22,768 nt of DNA from Actinomycetes bacterium (GTDB lineage: Bacteria; Actinomycetota; Actinomycetes; Actinomycetales; Actinomycetaceae). Made by a program: the position numbers and the translations under genes. Every line of letters begins with the position of its first letter. Positions within the stretch are counted from its first letter, which is position 1. Below are positions 1-7,019 of this stretch, piece after piece. The notes below the pieces were generated by a model, which saw only the letters and a program-made list of their open reading frames with translations, did not search any database and was not told where the DNA came from. The stretch spans positions 1-22,768 of the forward strand of contig JAEWEQ010000059.1 of assembly GCA_023389315.1 (NCBI GenBank), read 5' to 3'.

Positions 1-453
1 AACAACCTGCCGCTGCGTAACATCCCGGTTGGTACCGTGGTGCACGCGGTGGAGCTGTACCCCGGCGGCGGCGCGAAGATCGCCCGCTCCGCTGGTGCTT
101 CCGTGCAGCTAGTTGCTAAGGAAGGTCGTTTCGCTCAGCTGCGTATGCCGTCTGGCGAAATCCGCAACGTGGAAGTTCAGTGCCGCGCCACCGTTGGTGA
201 AGTCGGCAACGCTGAACAGGCCAACATTAACTGGGGTAAAGCCGGCCGCATGCGTTGGAAGGGCCACCGCCCCAAGGTTCGTGGTGTTGCTATGAACCCG
301 GTGGATCACCCGCATGGTGGTGGTGAAGGCCGTACCTCTGGTGGCCGTCACCCGGTTAGCCCGTGGGGTAAGCCCGAAGGCCGTACCCGTCGTCCGAACA
401 AGCCCAGCGACAAGCTCATTGTGCGTCGTCGCCGGACCGGCAAGAAGCGCTGA
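1..453 (+). CDS. rplB: 50S ribosomal protein L2, C-terminal part (5' end outside window)
   Basis: The window opens in frame inside L2; about 150 codons remain of a protein usually near 278 residues. L2 binds 23S rRNA beside the peptidyl-transferase centre and is needed for subunit association. The reading frame runs from base 1 (N-N-L-P-L-R-N-I-P-V-G-T) to a TGA at 451-453. The highly conserved NPVDHPHGGGEGRTSGG stretch, which holds the functionally important histidine of bacterial L2, is intact, as is the basic C-terminus. A GTG at 37 is internal, not the start. It lies 15 bp upstream of rpsS, as expected in an S10 operon. Identification is secure; only the 5' half is missing. Confidence 0.97.
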   Translation, partial: NNLPLRNIPVGTVVHAVELYPGGGAKIARSAGASVQLVAKEGRFAQLRMPSGEIRNVEVQCRATVGEVGNAEQANINWGKAGRMRWKGHRPKVRGVAMNPVDHPHGGGEGRTSGGRHPVSPWGKPEGRTRRPNKPSDKLIVRRRRTGKKR

Positions 454-468
454 TAGAGGAGCTCGATT

Positions 469-750
469 ATGCCACGCAGTCTGAAGAAAGGGCCCTTTGT
501 CGACGACCACCTGATGAAGAAGGTGGATGCGCAGAACGAAAAGGGCACCAAGAACGTTATCAAGACCTGGTCTCGCCGGTCCGTGATCACGCCCGATTTC
601 CTGGGGCACACCTTCGCGGTGCACGACGGCCGTAAGCATGTTCCGGTCTACGTTACGGAGGCCATGGTGGGCCACAAGCTCGGCGAGTTTGCCCCCACCC
701 GCACCTTCCGTAGCCACGTCAAGGACGATCGCAAGGGCCGCCGGCGCTAA
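469..750 (+). CDS. rpsS: 30S ribosomal protein S19
   Basis: A 93-residue protein of typical S19 length that begins MPRSLKKGPFVDDHL, the family's diagnostic N-terminus, and contains the conserved GHKLGEFAPTRTF motif. S19 sits in the head of the 30S subunit, pairs with S13 and contacts 16S rRNA and the A-site finger of the large subunit. A GAGGAG ribosome binding site precedes the ATG at a good distance. It lies between rplB and rplV in standard S10-operon order, and should be co-transcribed with them. Confidence 0.98.
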   Translation: MPRSLKKGPFVDDHLMKKVDAQNEKGTKNVIKTWSRRSVITPDFLGHTFAVHDGRKHVPVYVTEAMVGHKLGEFAPTRTFRSHVKDDRKGRRR

Positions 751-788
751 GCCGGGGACTTGCTAGGCAAGAAGTGAGGCAGGATTTA

Positions 789-1160
789 ATGGAAGCGAAG
801 GCGCAACTGCGCTTTGTACGTGTCACGCCCATGAAGGCGCGCCGCGTTATTAACGTTATCCGTAACAAGAACGCCCTTGAAGCAGTCGAAATCCTTCGAT
901 TCGCTCCCTACGCGGTTGCCGCCGACGTGGAGAAGCTGCTAAAGAGCGCCATGGCCAATGCGAAGAACAAGGCTGAGAACGCCGGTGAGCGTTTCAACGA
1001 GGCCGAACTCGTCATCCGCGAAGCGTATGTTGACGAAGGCCCGACCATGAAGCGTTTCCGCCCGCGCGCCCAAGGTCGCGCATCTCAGATCTTGAAGCGC
1101 ACTAGCCACATCACCATCGTGGTTGGCACCAAAGACGACAAAGGGAAGGAAGGCCGGTAA
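789..1160 (+). CDS. rplV: 50S ribosomal protein L22
   Basis: A 123-residue L22 protein. It has the N-terminal KAQLRFVRVTPMKARRVIN motif and the long C-terminal beta-hairpin region (RPRAQGRASQILKRTSHITI) that lines the peptide exit tunnel. L22 binds several 23S rRNA domains during early assembly, and its hairpin is a classic site of macrolide-resistance changes. I chose the ATG at 789 over an in-frame GTG at 774, because family members start at about MEAKA and the purine-rich AGTGAGGCAGGA lies just upstream. Its stop overlaps the rpsC start by one base (TAATG), implying translational coupling. Confidence 0.96.
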   Translation: MEAKAQLRFVRVTPMKARRVINVIRNKNALEAVEILRFAPYAVAADVEKLLKSAMANAKNKAENAGERFNEAELVIREAYVDEGPTMKRFRPRAQGRASQILKRTSHITIVVGTKDDKGKEGR

Positions 1161-1987
1161 TGGGTCAAAAAGTAAACCCCACCGGATTTAGGCTCGGCAT
1201 CACCACCGAGCACCGCTCCCGCTGGTTCGCTGACTCCACCACGAAGGGGCAGCGTTACAGCGACTATGTCGCCGAGGACGTCGCCATCCGCGACTTTCTA
1301 GGCGAAACCCTCGAACGCGCCGGGGTTTCCCGCGTCGTTATCGAGCGCACCACCGACCGTGTTCGCGTGGATCTGCACACCGCCCGCCCGGGCATCGTGA
1401 TTGGTCGCCGCGGCGCCGAAGCTGACCGTCTGCGTCAGCAGCTGGAAAAGCTCACCGGCAAGCAGGTTCAGCTCAACATTTTGGAAGTTAAGGCTCCCGA
1501 ACTGGATGCGAAGCTGGTTGCTCAGGGCATCGCCGAACAGCTCTCGGCCCGTGTTTCCTTCCGTCGCGCTATGCGCAAGGGCATGCAGTCTGCTTTGCGC
1601 GCGGGCGCCAAGGGCATCCGCGTGCAGTGCTCCGGCCGCCTCGGTGGCGCGGAAATGTCGCGCTCGGAGTTCTACCGCGAAGGGCGCGTGCCGTTGCACA
1701 CCCTGCGCGCGAACATCGACTACGGGTTCTACGAAGCTCGCACCACCTTCGGCCGCATTGGTGTGAAGGTGTGGATCTACAAGGGCGACATCACCGAGCG
1801 TGAGTTCGCCCAGCAGCAGATGGAAGCTGGCCAGCGTGGCCGTCGCGGTGAACGCCGCGGAGGTGGCCGCCGTGGTGGGCGTCGTCCCGCCGACCAGCGC
1901 AACAACACCCAGTCCGAAGCTCCCGCCGCAGCTGAAGCTGCTCCGGCGCCGGAAGCTAAGGCTGAACAGACTGGATCGGAGGCCTGA
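1160..1987 (+). CDS. rpsC: 30S ribosomal protein S3
   Basis: A 275-residue S3. The N-terminal part (MGQKVNPTGFRLGI) is followed by a type II KH domain with its GxxG loop as GRRG at residues 82-85, then the C-terminal S3 domain (GRLGGAEMSRSEFYREGRVPLHTLRA). S3 forms part of the mRNA entry channel and contributes to mRNA helicase activity. From about residue 217 the protein has an added tail, first Arg/Gly-rich and then Ala/Glu/Pro-rich, as in many actinobacterial S3 proteins. It shares one base with rplV and lies 3 bp from rplP. Confidence 0.98.
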   Translation: MGQKVNPTGFRLGITTEHRSRWFADSTTKGQRYSDYVAEDVAIRDFLGETLERAGVSRVVIERTTDRVRVDLHTARPGIVIGRRGAEADRLRQQLEKLTGKQVQLNILEVKAPELDAKLVAQGIAEQLSARVSFRRAMRKGMQSALRAGAKGIRVQCSGRLGGAEMSRSEFYREGRVPLHTLRANIDYGFYEARTTFGRIGVKVWIYKGDITEREFAQQQMEAGQRGRRGERRGGGRRGGRRPADQRNNTQSEAPAAAEAAPAPEAKAEQTGSEA

Positions 1988-1990
1988 GCC

Positions 1991-2410
1991 GTGCTTATCC
2001 CTAGGCGGACAAAGTACCGCAAACCCCACCGTCCTACCCGTAAAGGTATGGCCAAGGGCGGCACCGAGATCAACTTCGGTGACTACGGCATCCAGGCACT
2101 GGAGCCGGCTTACATCACCAACCGTCAGATCGAGGCTGCCCGTATCGCAATGACCCGTTACATCCGTCGTGGCGGTAAGGTCTGGATCAACATTTTCCCG
2201 GACCACCCGCTCACCAAGAAGCCGGCTGAAACCCGCATGGGTGCCGGTAAAGGTGCGCCGGAGTTCTGGATCGCCAACGTTAAGCCCGGCCGCGTTCTGT
2301 TCGAACTGTCCGGTGTTAACGAGAACGTGGCGCGTGAAGCTATGCGTCGCGCCCAGCACAAGCTACCGATCAAGACCCGTTTCGTGGTCCGTGAAGGCGG
2401 TGACAACTGA
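1991..2410 (+). CDS. rplP: 50S ribosomal protein L16
   Basis: A 139-residue L16 starting at a GTG with MLIPRRTKYRKPHRP, the typical family start. The body carries the conserved G-K-G-A-P-E-F-W-I-A region and the C-terminal KLPIKTRFVVRE motif. L16 helps organise the A-site and the peptidyl-transferase region of the 50S subunit. The rpsC stop lies 3 bp upstream, so initiation is probably coupled; its own TGA overlaps the rpmC ATG by one base. Length and sequence are ordinary for the family. Confidence 0.98.
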   Translation: MLIPRRTKYRKPHRPTRKGMAKGGTEINFGDYGIQALEPAYITNRQIEAARIAMTRYIRRGGKVWINIFPDHPLTKKPAETRMGAGKGAPEFWIANVKPGRVLFELSGVNENVAREAMRRAQHKLPIKTRFVVREGGDN

Positions 2411-2646
2411 TGGCAGATAACAAGAGCCTGACTACCGCTGCGCTGGACGAGATGGACAATTCTCAGCTTGCCGCAGAGTTGGAAAAGGCGAAGGCTGAAC
2501 TGTTCAACCTGCGTTTTTCCAAAGCCCTCGGGCAGGTCGAAGATTCCGGTCGCTTCAAGGCCGTGCGCGCGACCATTGCTCGTATCTACACCGTGGCGCG
2601 TGAGCGTGAGCTCGGCATCCGCACCGCCCCGAACAGCGAGGAGTGA
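2410..2646 (+). CDS. rpmC: 50S ribosomal protein L29
   Basis: A 78-residue L29, a two-helix protein near the tunnel exit that takes part in docking trigger factor and SRP. The family signature L-F-N-L-R-F (residues about 34-39) is followed by the second helix KAVRATIARIYTVARERE. A short acidic tail (NSEE) is present. Its start overlaps the rplP stop (TGATG) and rpsQ starts 7 bp after its stop codon, so the three genes form a tightly coupled block. Confidence 0.97.
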   Translation: MADNKSLTTAALDEMDNSQLAAELEKAKAELFNLRFSKALGQVEDSGRFKAVRATIARIYTVARERELGIRTAPNSEE

Positions 2647-2652
2647 GGTTAA

Positions 2653-2928
2653 ATGAGCGACACCAACGAGACCCCGGTACGTAATCAGCGCAAGGTTCGC
2701 CGTGGCTACGTAGTTTCCGACAAGATGGATAAGACCGTCGTCGTGGAACTCGAAGACCGCGTCAAGCACCCGCTGTACGGCAAGGTCATGACCAAGAAGA
2801 AGAAGGTCAAGGCCCATGATGAAAACAACGAGATCCAAACTGGCGACCTCGTTCGCATCATGGAAACTCGCCCCCTGTCCGCTACCAAGCGTTGGCGCGT
2901 GGTAGAGGTCATCGAAAAGGCGAAGTGA
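2653..2928 (+). CDS. rpsQ: 30S ribosomal protein S17
   Basis: A 91-residue S17 with an OB-fold core (RRGYVVSDKMDKTVVVELE) and the conserved L-S-A-T-K-R-W-R-V-V-E-V-I-E C-terminus. S17 is a primary binder of the 16S rRNA 5' domain. A short N-terminal extension (MSDTNETPVRNQR) is typical of actinobacteria. It is the last gene of this transcription block: a strong terminator begins 17 bp after its stop, whereas rplN normally follows directly. Confidence 0.98.
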   Translation: MSDTNETPVRNQRKVRRGYVVSDKMDKTVVVELEDRVKHPLYGKVMTKKKKVKAHDENNEIQTGDLVRIMETRPLSATKRWRVVEVIEKAK

Positions 2929-2944
2929 CCTGAGATTCTCACCC

Positions 2945-2987
2945 AAGGTGGGCTGGTTTGCGAAAGCACCAGCCCACCTTGTTTTTT
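2945..2987 (+). terminator. Intrinsic terminator after rpsQ
   Basis: A perfect 13-bp stem: AAGGTGGGCTGGT at 2945-2957 pairs with ACCAGCCCACCTT at 2968-2980. The apex can close further through GC/GC on a GAAA tetraloop. A run of six T follows at 2982-2987. This is a textbook Rho-independent terminator, which separates the S10 genes from the ABC cassette and implies that the spc genes downstream need their own promoter. Confidence 0.93.
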
Positions 2988-3094
2988 CTTTCACGAGGAC
3001 GGTCTGGCCAGTTCTCGATCCGGCGCCGTGGCTCTGCCAGCGATGGTCTGCAGCCCGGCTGGTAGCCGGGGGAGAGCGGGCTCAGATAGGCTGG

Positions 3095-3128
3095 TTAGGT
3101 AAACCATACTTAGGTAAGGCATGCTAAG
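3095..3128 (+). promoter_or_regulatory. Two overlapping DtxR/IdeR-like iron boxes (candidate operator)
   Basis: Two 19-bp sequences, TTAGGTAAACCATACTTAG (3095-3113) and TTAGGTAAGGCATGCTAAG (3110-3128), overlap by four bases. Each matches the DtxR/IdeR consensus TTAGGTTAGGCTAACCTAA at 12 of 19 positions, with the left half-site TTAGGT perfect in both. The first 16 bases of the two boxes agree at 13 positions, so they form a direct repeat with a 15-bp step. The second also has inverted CTTAG/CTAAG arms (3109-3113, 3124-3128). They sit immediately before the ATG of the ABC gene, where a bound repressor would block initiation. A -10-like CATGCT (3120-3125) 6 nt from the ATG would fit a leaderless start. 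Binding by a specific regulator is inferred. Confidence 0.55.
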
Positions 3129-3131
3129 GAT

Positions 3132-4913
3132 ATGACAGTGTGTCGTGAAAATCCCGGAGCGTTTCCCGCCGCGAAACCGCCAAGACGCCGCGGTCCCGAA
3201 AATGTGCGCCGCTACGCCGCCGCCACGCGCGGTGGGGTCTCGGCCGGCGCGATCGCCGCGGTTATCTTGCTGCTCGCCAGCTTGCTAGACAATGCACTCA
3301 ATGCCCTGGCGCTGTCAGGCTGGAAAGTCTCCACCCTCATAGGGGCAATTGCTGTTGCAACTGTCGCTAACGGGTGGCAACGCCGCCAGCAAATGCTGGC
3401 CACCTCCGCCGATGAAGCACCCTTGCGACTGGCACTGGTGCGTGCAATTCTGGCGCGCGGACCGTCCTCGGAAAAGAAAGGACGCTCCGGGGACAAGGTC
3501 TCCCTGGCCACCGACGGCGTGGAACGAGTGGCGCGCTACACCGGTGGCTTCATGAGTGACATTATCTCCGCGGTGGTCGGTCCTGTCACCTTGCTGGTTT
3601 TGATGGCGATCTTCATCGACCCGCTGTCTGCGCTGGTACTGGCGCTGGGGATCGCCGCAGGTTTGCGGATTATCAAATGGTTCGCCACCTCCCACCGCGA
3701 AGAAGGCAGTAAATCACGCCAAGCGCGCGGACGTGTCGCCACCGCTTACCTCGATGCCATTCAAGGCCTGGAAACCATAGCGTTGCTGCGCGCCACCCGG
3801 CGGGTGGGTGAACAACTCGCCCACATGGGGGAGCAACAGCGCCAAGCCACCATGCGACTACTGGCCCGCAACCAGCAACTACTGTTAGTGATCGACCTGG
3901 CAATCACCGCATTTCTGCTTATCGCGGCGGTCACCCTGTCCGGCTGGTCACTGGCAGCCGGTCGGCTGTCGCTGGGACAGGCGGGCGCGGTGCTGGCGTT
4001 CACCATCATCATGATCGAGCCCCTGGAGATGGTGGGGGCATTCTTCTACATCGCCATGGCGGGTCGCGCAATTGAGCGCCGTATTAAAGGTGTGATCGCG
4101 GGATCCGCAGCGGCCGCGAGAGATGGTGGCGCAGGCGCGGCGAGGACGGGTGGCGCAGGTCCCGCGAGGGATGCTAGCGCAGGTCCCGCGAGGACGGGTG
4201 GCGCCGGTGCTGCGAGGACGGGTGGCGCCGCCGCGCCCCATGCAACTGGGCCCGCGATCGCCCTCGTAAATATTTCCCACCGCTATCCCGGCGCGCAAGC
4301 CGACAGCCTGCCCGCTACCAGCCTGACTATCGAAGCCGGCGAACATGTTGCCATCAAGGGCGACTCCGGGTCTGGCAAATCCACTTTGCTTTCCCTACTG
4401 GCTGGCGACCTGGCGCTCCAAAACGGGACCATTATCATCGGCGCGCACCATTACCAACACGGACAAGACGACCCCGCCCAGCGTCGCCAACAGTGCGCGG
4501 TAGTGGCCCAACACTCCTGGCTATTTACTGGCACGGTGCGGGAAAACCTCGCCATCGGGGCGCCAAGTGCTAGCGACGACGCCATGTGGGAAGCCCTGGA
4601 ACGGGCCTACATTGCCGACGACATCCGCGCCCTGCCGAACGGGCTCGGCACCGAAGTGGGGGAGCGCGGCGGGATGTTCTCCGGCGGGCAAGTTCAGCGC
4701 CTCGCCCTGGCGCGGGCCTTCCTGTCCGGCCGTCCAATCCTGATACTGGATGAACCGACCTCGCAAATCGACAAGAACTCCGAAGCCCACATCTGTCGCG
4801 CCCTGGCCGACGCCGGCACTGCGATCACCGTGCTGATGGCCACCCACCGCGATAGTTCCACCGCCGGCTTTGACCGAGTGATCACGGTAGGAGGCCAGCG
4901 TGAAACGCACTGA
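3132..4913 (+). CDS. ABC exporter-fold transporter subunit 1 (fused permease-ATPase), probably iron-linked
   Basis: A 593-residue half-transporter: an N-terminal type I exporter membrane domain followed by an ATPase domain. About six hydrophobic segments fall near residues 35-55, 65-80, 140-160, 163-180, 250-275 and 282-310. The ATPase has Walker A GDSGSGKST (410-418), signature SGGQ (517-520), Walker B ending D540-E541 and switch H572, so it looks catalytically complete. Between the domains (about 329-368) lies a Gly/Ala/Arg linker encoded by a 24-bp tandem repeat. The gene overlaps the next one by 14 bp; together they should form a heterodimer. The iron-box-like operator suggests siderophore or iron-related transport, as in IrtAB or YbtPQ, but no SIP domain is present and a CydDC-like role is also possible. 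AAGGA lies only 1 nt from the ATG, a poor SD spacing, so the start may be leaderless. Confidence 0.85.
   Translation: MTVCRENPGAFPAAKPPRRRGPENVRRYAAATRGGVSAGAIAAVILLLASLLDNALNALALSGWKVSTLIGAIAVATVANGWQRRQQMLATSADEAPLRLALVRAILARGPSSEKKGRSGDKVSLATDGVERVARYTGGFMSDIISAVVGPVTLLVLMAIFIDPLSALVLALGIAAGLRIIKWFATSHREEGSKSRQARGRVATAYLDAIQGLETIALLRATRRVGEQLAHMGEQQRQATMRLLARNQQLLLVIDLAITAFLLIAAVTLSGWSLAAGRLSLGQAGAVLAFTIIMIEPLEMVGAFFYIAMAGRAIERRIKGVIAGSAAAARDGGAGAARTGGAGPARDASAGPARTGGAGAARTGGAAAPHATGPAIALVNISHRYPGAQADSLPATSLTIEAGEHVAIKGDSGSGKSTLLSLLAGDLALQNGTIIIGAHHYQHGQDDPAQRRQQCAVVAQHSWLFTGTVRENLAIGAPSASDDAMWEALERAYIADDIRALPNGLGTEVGERGGMFSGGQVQRLALARAFLSGRPILILDEPTSQIDKNSEAHICRALADAGTAITVLMATHRDSSTAGFDRVITVGGQRETH
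4116..4235 (+). repeat. 24-bp tandem repeat, five units, inside the ABC subunit 1 linker
   Basis: Units begin with GCGAG at 4116, 4140, 4164, 4188 and 4212, exactly 24 bp apart. The common core reads GCGAGGACGGGTGGCGC followed by AGGTCCC or similar. Because 24 is a multiple of three the frame is kept, giving imperfect 8-residue repeats such as ARTGGAGP, ARDASAGP and ARTGGAGA. It forms a flexible, low-complexity linker between membrane and ATPase domains. The unit core GCGAGGACGGGTGG recurs unchanged in non-coding DNA at 22661-22674. Copy number is likely to vary between strains. Confidence 0.9.
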
Positions 4914-6651
4914 GCTAGCCAAATGGCTGATCTCCATCACCCGCCCCACCCTGGCACCCCTACTGGGGTCGGCGCTGTGCCGAATAGTTGACCAAGGCCT
5001 AGGCTTGGCCTTGCTGGGCTGGGCCAGCTACCGCTTAGCGGACCTGGCGAGCCTCCTGGCTATCGCGCCCACTGGCGCAAGTACCGCAGGCACCGCTGGC
5101 GCCACCGGGACTTCCATCACCACGTACCTGCTTGTCACCATCGCGGTGATCGCTGGCGGCGCCCTGGTGAAAGCCATCGCCCACTACTTGGAGCACTTCC
5201 TCGGACACTGGGTGGCGTTCCACGCCCTCGAACTGTTGCGCGCCCGCGCCTACCAAGACCTCGCCCCGCAAGCACCCGCAGTAATGGCACGCAGCCAGTC
5301 AGGGGACTTCCTCACCCGCCTAACCCGCAACATTGACCGCATCGAAGTTTTCTTCGCCCACACCTTCGCCCCCGCGGTCTCGGTGGTAGTGATCCCCTTG
5401 CTGCTGGCCACCTGGATGGCGACCGCAGTTTCGCCCGCGGCCGCCGCCGGCTACCTAATGTGGGTGGTGGTAGCAGCGGCCCTTGCACCCCTGCTGGGTC
5501 GGCGCGATGAACAGCGCGCCACCGCCACCGCCATGCGCCTGCGCTCAGCCATCGCGCAGTCGGTCACAGACACCATCCAAGGGGTGCGCGAAGTAGTAGG
5601 TTACGGGCGCGAGGACGAACGGCTGGGACAACTGCGCGCGCTCAGTGAACAAATGGGCCAGCCGGTGCGAACCGCGGCGCGGATTAACGCCACCCGCCGG
5701 ACACTGGTGCGCGCCACCCAGCTGGCAGCCCTGTGCTCCCCACTGCTGGTGACTTATTCGCATCTGCAAGCCGGCCACGTGTCAGCTGCAGCGGTACTGG
5801 CCGCCATGTTAATGAGCGCCCGCTCCTGGGAGATGGTGCGCGCAGTGGAGGGCTTCGCCGAAGGACTGAAAGAATCCTTCCAAGCGGCCGAACGCGTCTA
5901 CGACATCACCCACGCGCCCGCCCTCACCGATGGTACTCGCACCTGGCAAGGTCCCGGGCGCATCGAAATCCGCGACCTGAGCTATACCTATCCCGAAGCG
6001 CCGCGCCCCGCGCTCGCCGGTATTAACGCCACCATCGAGCCGGGCCAGTGGGTGTGCCTGACCGGGCCCACCGGGTGTGGGAAGTCTACCTTGGCGCGCC
6101 TGCTGGTGCGTTACTTCGATCCCGATGAAGGTCAGCTGCGATACCACTCCCACCCGGCCGCCAGCTACCAGCTGTCCCAACTGCGCGCCGGCGTGCACCT
6201 GTTGAACCAAAACGCCGCCCTCTTCCACGGCACCATCCGCACCAACTTGGAGCTAGCTAACCCGGGCGCCAGCGACCAGGAAATGTGGCAAGCCCTGGAG
6301 TTGGCGGGCATCGCGGCGGAAGTTCGCAACTTTCCCCGAGGTTTGGATCATCCCATTGCCGAGGGCGGTGAGGGAGTTTCCGGGGGACAACGCCAGCGAC
6401 TGTGCTTGGCACGCGCCCTGCTGACCGAGCCGAACGTCCTCGTGCTGGATGAATTCTGCTCCCAACTGGACCCCGCGCTCGATCAGCAAATCCACGATCA
6501 ACTGCGCCAAGCCCTCACCGGGGTGACGGTAGTGGAAATCACCCACCGTGACACCGGCATCGCCGGGGCGGACCAGGTGTGGAAGTTCGCCGGGGGACGC
6601 CTAGTGGGAGTGGAAAAGCCCACAAAAACCACCCACAGTGGTGGTAGGTGA
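4900..6651 (+). CDS. ABC exporter-fold transporter subunit 2 (fused permease-ATPase)
   Basis: A 583-residue partner of the upstream gene, again membrane domain then ATPase. Hydrophobic segments are visible around residues 20-55, 75-100, 155-200 and 270-310. The ATPase shows Walker A GPTGCGKST (389-397), signature SGGQ (494-497), Walker B ending D517-E518 and switch H549, so both ATP sites of the predicted heterodimer look competent. The GTG start is preceded by AGGAGG (4889-4894), and the gene begins 14 bp before the stop of subunit 1, a translationally coupled pair. Neither subunit has a substrate-binding-protein gene beside it, which fits an exporter fold. Substrate is unknown: siderophore or another iron-linked compound is inferred from the promoter; cysteine/glutathione export (CydDC type) is the main alternative. 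Confidence 0.85.
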   Translation: MKRTELAKWLISITRPTLAPLLGSALCRIVDQGLGLALLGWASYRLADLASLLAIAPTGASTAGTAGATGTSITTYLLVTIAVIAGGALVKAIAHYLEHFLGHWVAFHALELLRARAYQDLAPQAPAVMARSQSGDFLTRLTRNIDRIEVFFAHTFAPAVSVVVIPLLLATWMATAVSPAAAAGYLMWVVVAAALAPLLGRRDEQRATATAMRLRSAIAQSVTDTIQGVREVVGYGREDERLGQLRALSEQMGQPVRTAARINATRRTLVRATQLAALCSPLLVTYSHLQAGHVSAAAVLAAMLMSARSWEMVRAVEGFAEGLKESFQAAERVYDITHAPALTDGTRTWQGPGRIEIRDLSYTYPEAPRPALAGINATIEPGQWVCLTGPTGCGKSTLARLLVRYFDPDEGQLRYHSHPAASYQLSQLRAGVHLLNQNAALFHGTIRTNLELANPGASDQEMWQALELAGIAAEVRNFPRGLDHPIAEGGEGVSGGQRQRLCLARALLTEPNVLVLDEFCSQLDPALDQQIHDQLRQALTGVTVVEITHRDTGIAGADQVWKFAGGRLVGVEKPTKTTHSGGR

Positions 6652-6661
6652 GCAAAGGCAC

Positions 6662-6686
6662 AGGGCGGTGAGAGCTATCGCCTTTT
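6662..6686 (+). terminator. Weak terminator candidate after the ABC pair
   Basis: AGGGCGGT (6662-6669) can pair with ATCGCCTT (6677-6684) over 8 bp, two of them G-U, around a 7-nt loop. Four T end at 6686. It would insulate the ABC cassette from the spc operon, but it is weak and overlaps the -35 of the next promoter, so read-through is likely. Confidence 0.4.
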
Positions 6687-6712
6687 GCTTGGGCAGCGAA
6701 ATGACGTAAGCT
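6685..6712 (+). promoter_or_regulatory. Predicted promoter of the spc (rplN) operon
   Basis: TTGCTT (6685-6690), a 16-bp spacer, then TAAGCT (6707-6712) fit a housekeeping sigma factor. The same TAAGCT -10 occurs before rplM (19900-19905). Transcription would start near 6719, giving a leader of about 300 nt before rplN. Confidence 0.6.
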
Positions 6713-6718
6713 AGACAA

Positions 6719-7019
6719 GTTGCAGTCTCTACCATCGTGCCGGCAGCGTGCCCGAACTTGGCTCGCAAAACCCCTTCGGGGGTTCGGAGCGGCGGGACGG
6801 AACTGGTTTCACCAGCAGCTGGCAGGTAGCAGATTCGCGGGTGTCAGTCAGAGACCTTGTACCGCCTGCCGGTGAGTAGACCTCACCAGCGCAGTGTGCT
6901 CGAGTCTGACTAGACACAAACAACGACGCGGCTTCGGCCCCGTCACAGTCCATATACGTTCGGCCAGGCTCTGCGCGCGAACCGCGCAGAGAACCAGCTC
7001 GACGACAGGAGTACAACGA
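6719..7019 (+). promoter_or_regulatory. Long structured 5' leader of the rplN operon
   Basis: No plausible gene lies here; the stretch is dominated by inverted repeats. AACCCC/GGGGTT on a TTCG loop (6769-6784). CTGGT/ACCAG (6803-6815). A long-range stem of 12 bp with one bulged A pairs 6841-6852 (GTGTCAGTCAGA) with 6905-6917 (TCTGACTAGACAC) and encloses GGTGAG/CTCACC (6871-6887). Next come a TTCG hairpin with one C-C mismatch at 6925-6944, and a perfect 9-bp CTCTGCGCG/CGCGCAGAG hairpin (6969-6991) just before the ribosome binding site AGGAG. The pattern suggests feedback control by a ribosomal protein or attenuation; which protein is not evident. Confidence 0.5.

Noticed and set aside
1298..2359. 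Long minus-strand open frame (353 codons) opposite rpsC and rplP
   Set aside because: It is the antisense of two well-conserved ribosomal genes; high G+C gives long shadow frames, and its protein has no recognisable motif.
2158..2994. Minus-strand frame of 278 codons opposite rplP-rpmC-rpsQ
   Set aside because: Shadow of real genes; it also runs through the terminator hairpin after rpsQ.
3132..6651. Firm naming of the ABC pair as cydD/cydC or irtA/irtB
   Set aside because: Domain layout fits several heterodimeric exporter families; no cydAB genes or SIP domain are present, so a gene symbol would be a guess.
6894..7019. N-terminal extension of L14 from an upstream in-frame start
   Set aside because: L14 has a fixed length near 122 residues and a proper ribosome binding site before 7020; the upstream part is the structured leader.
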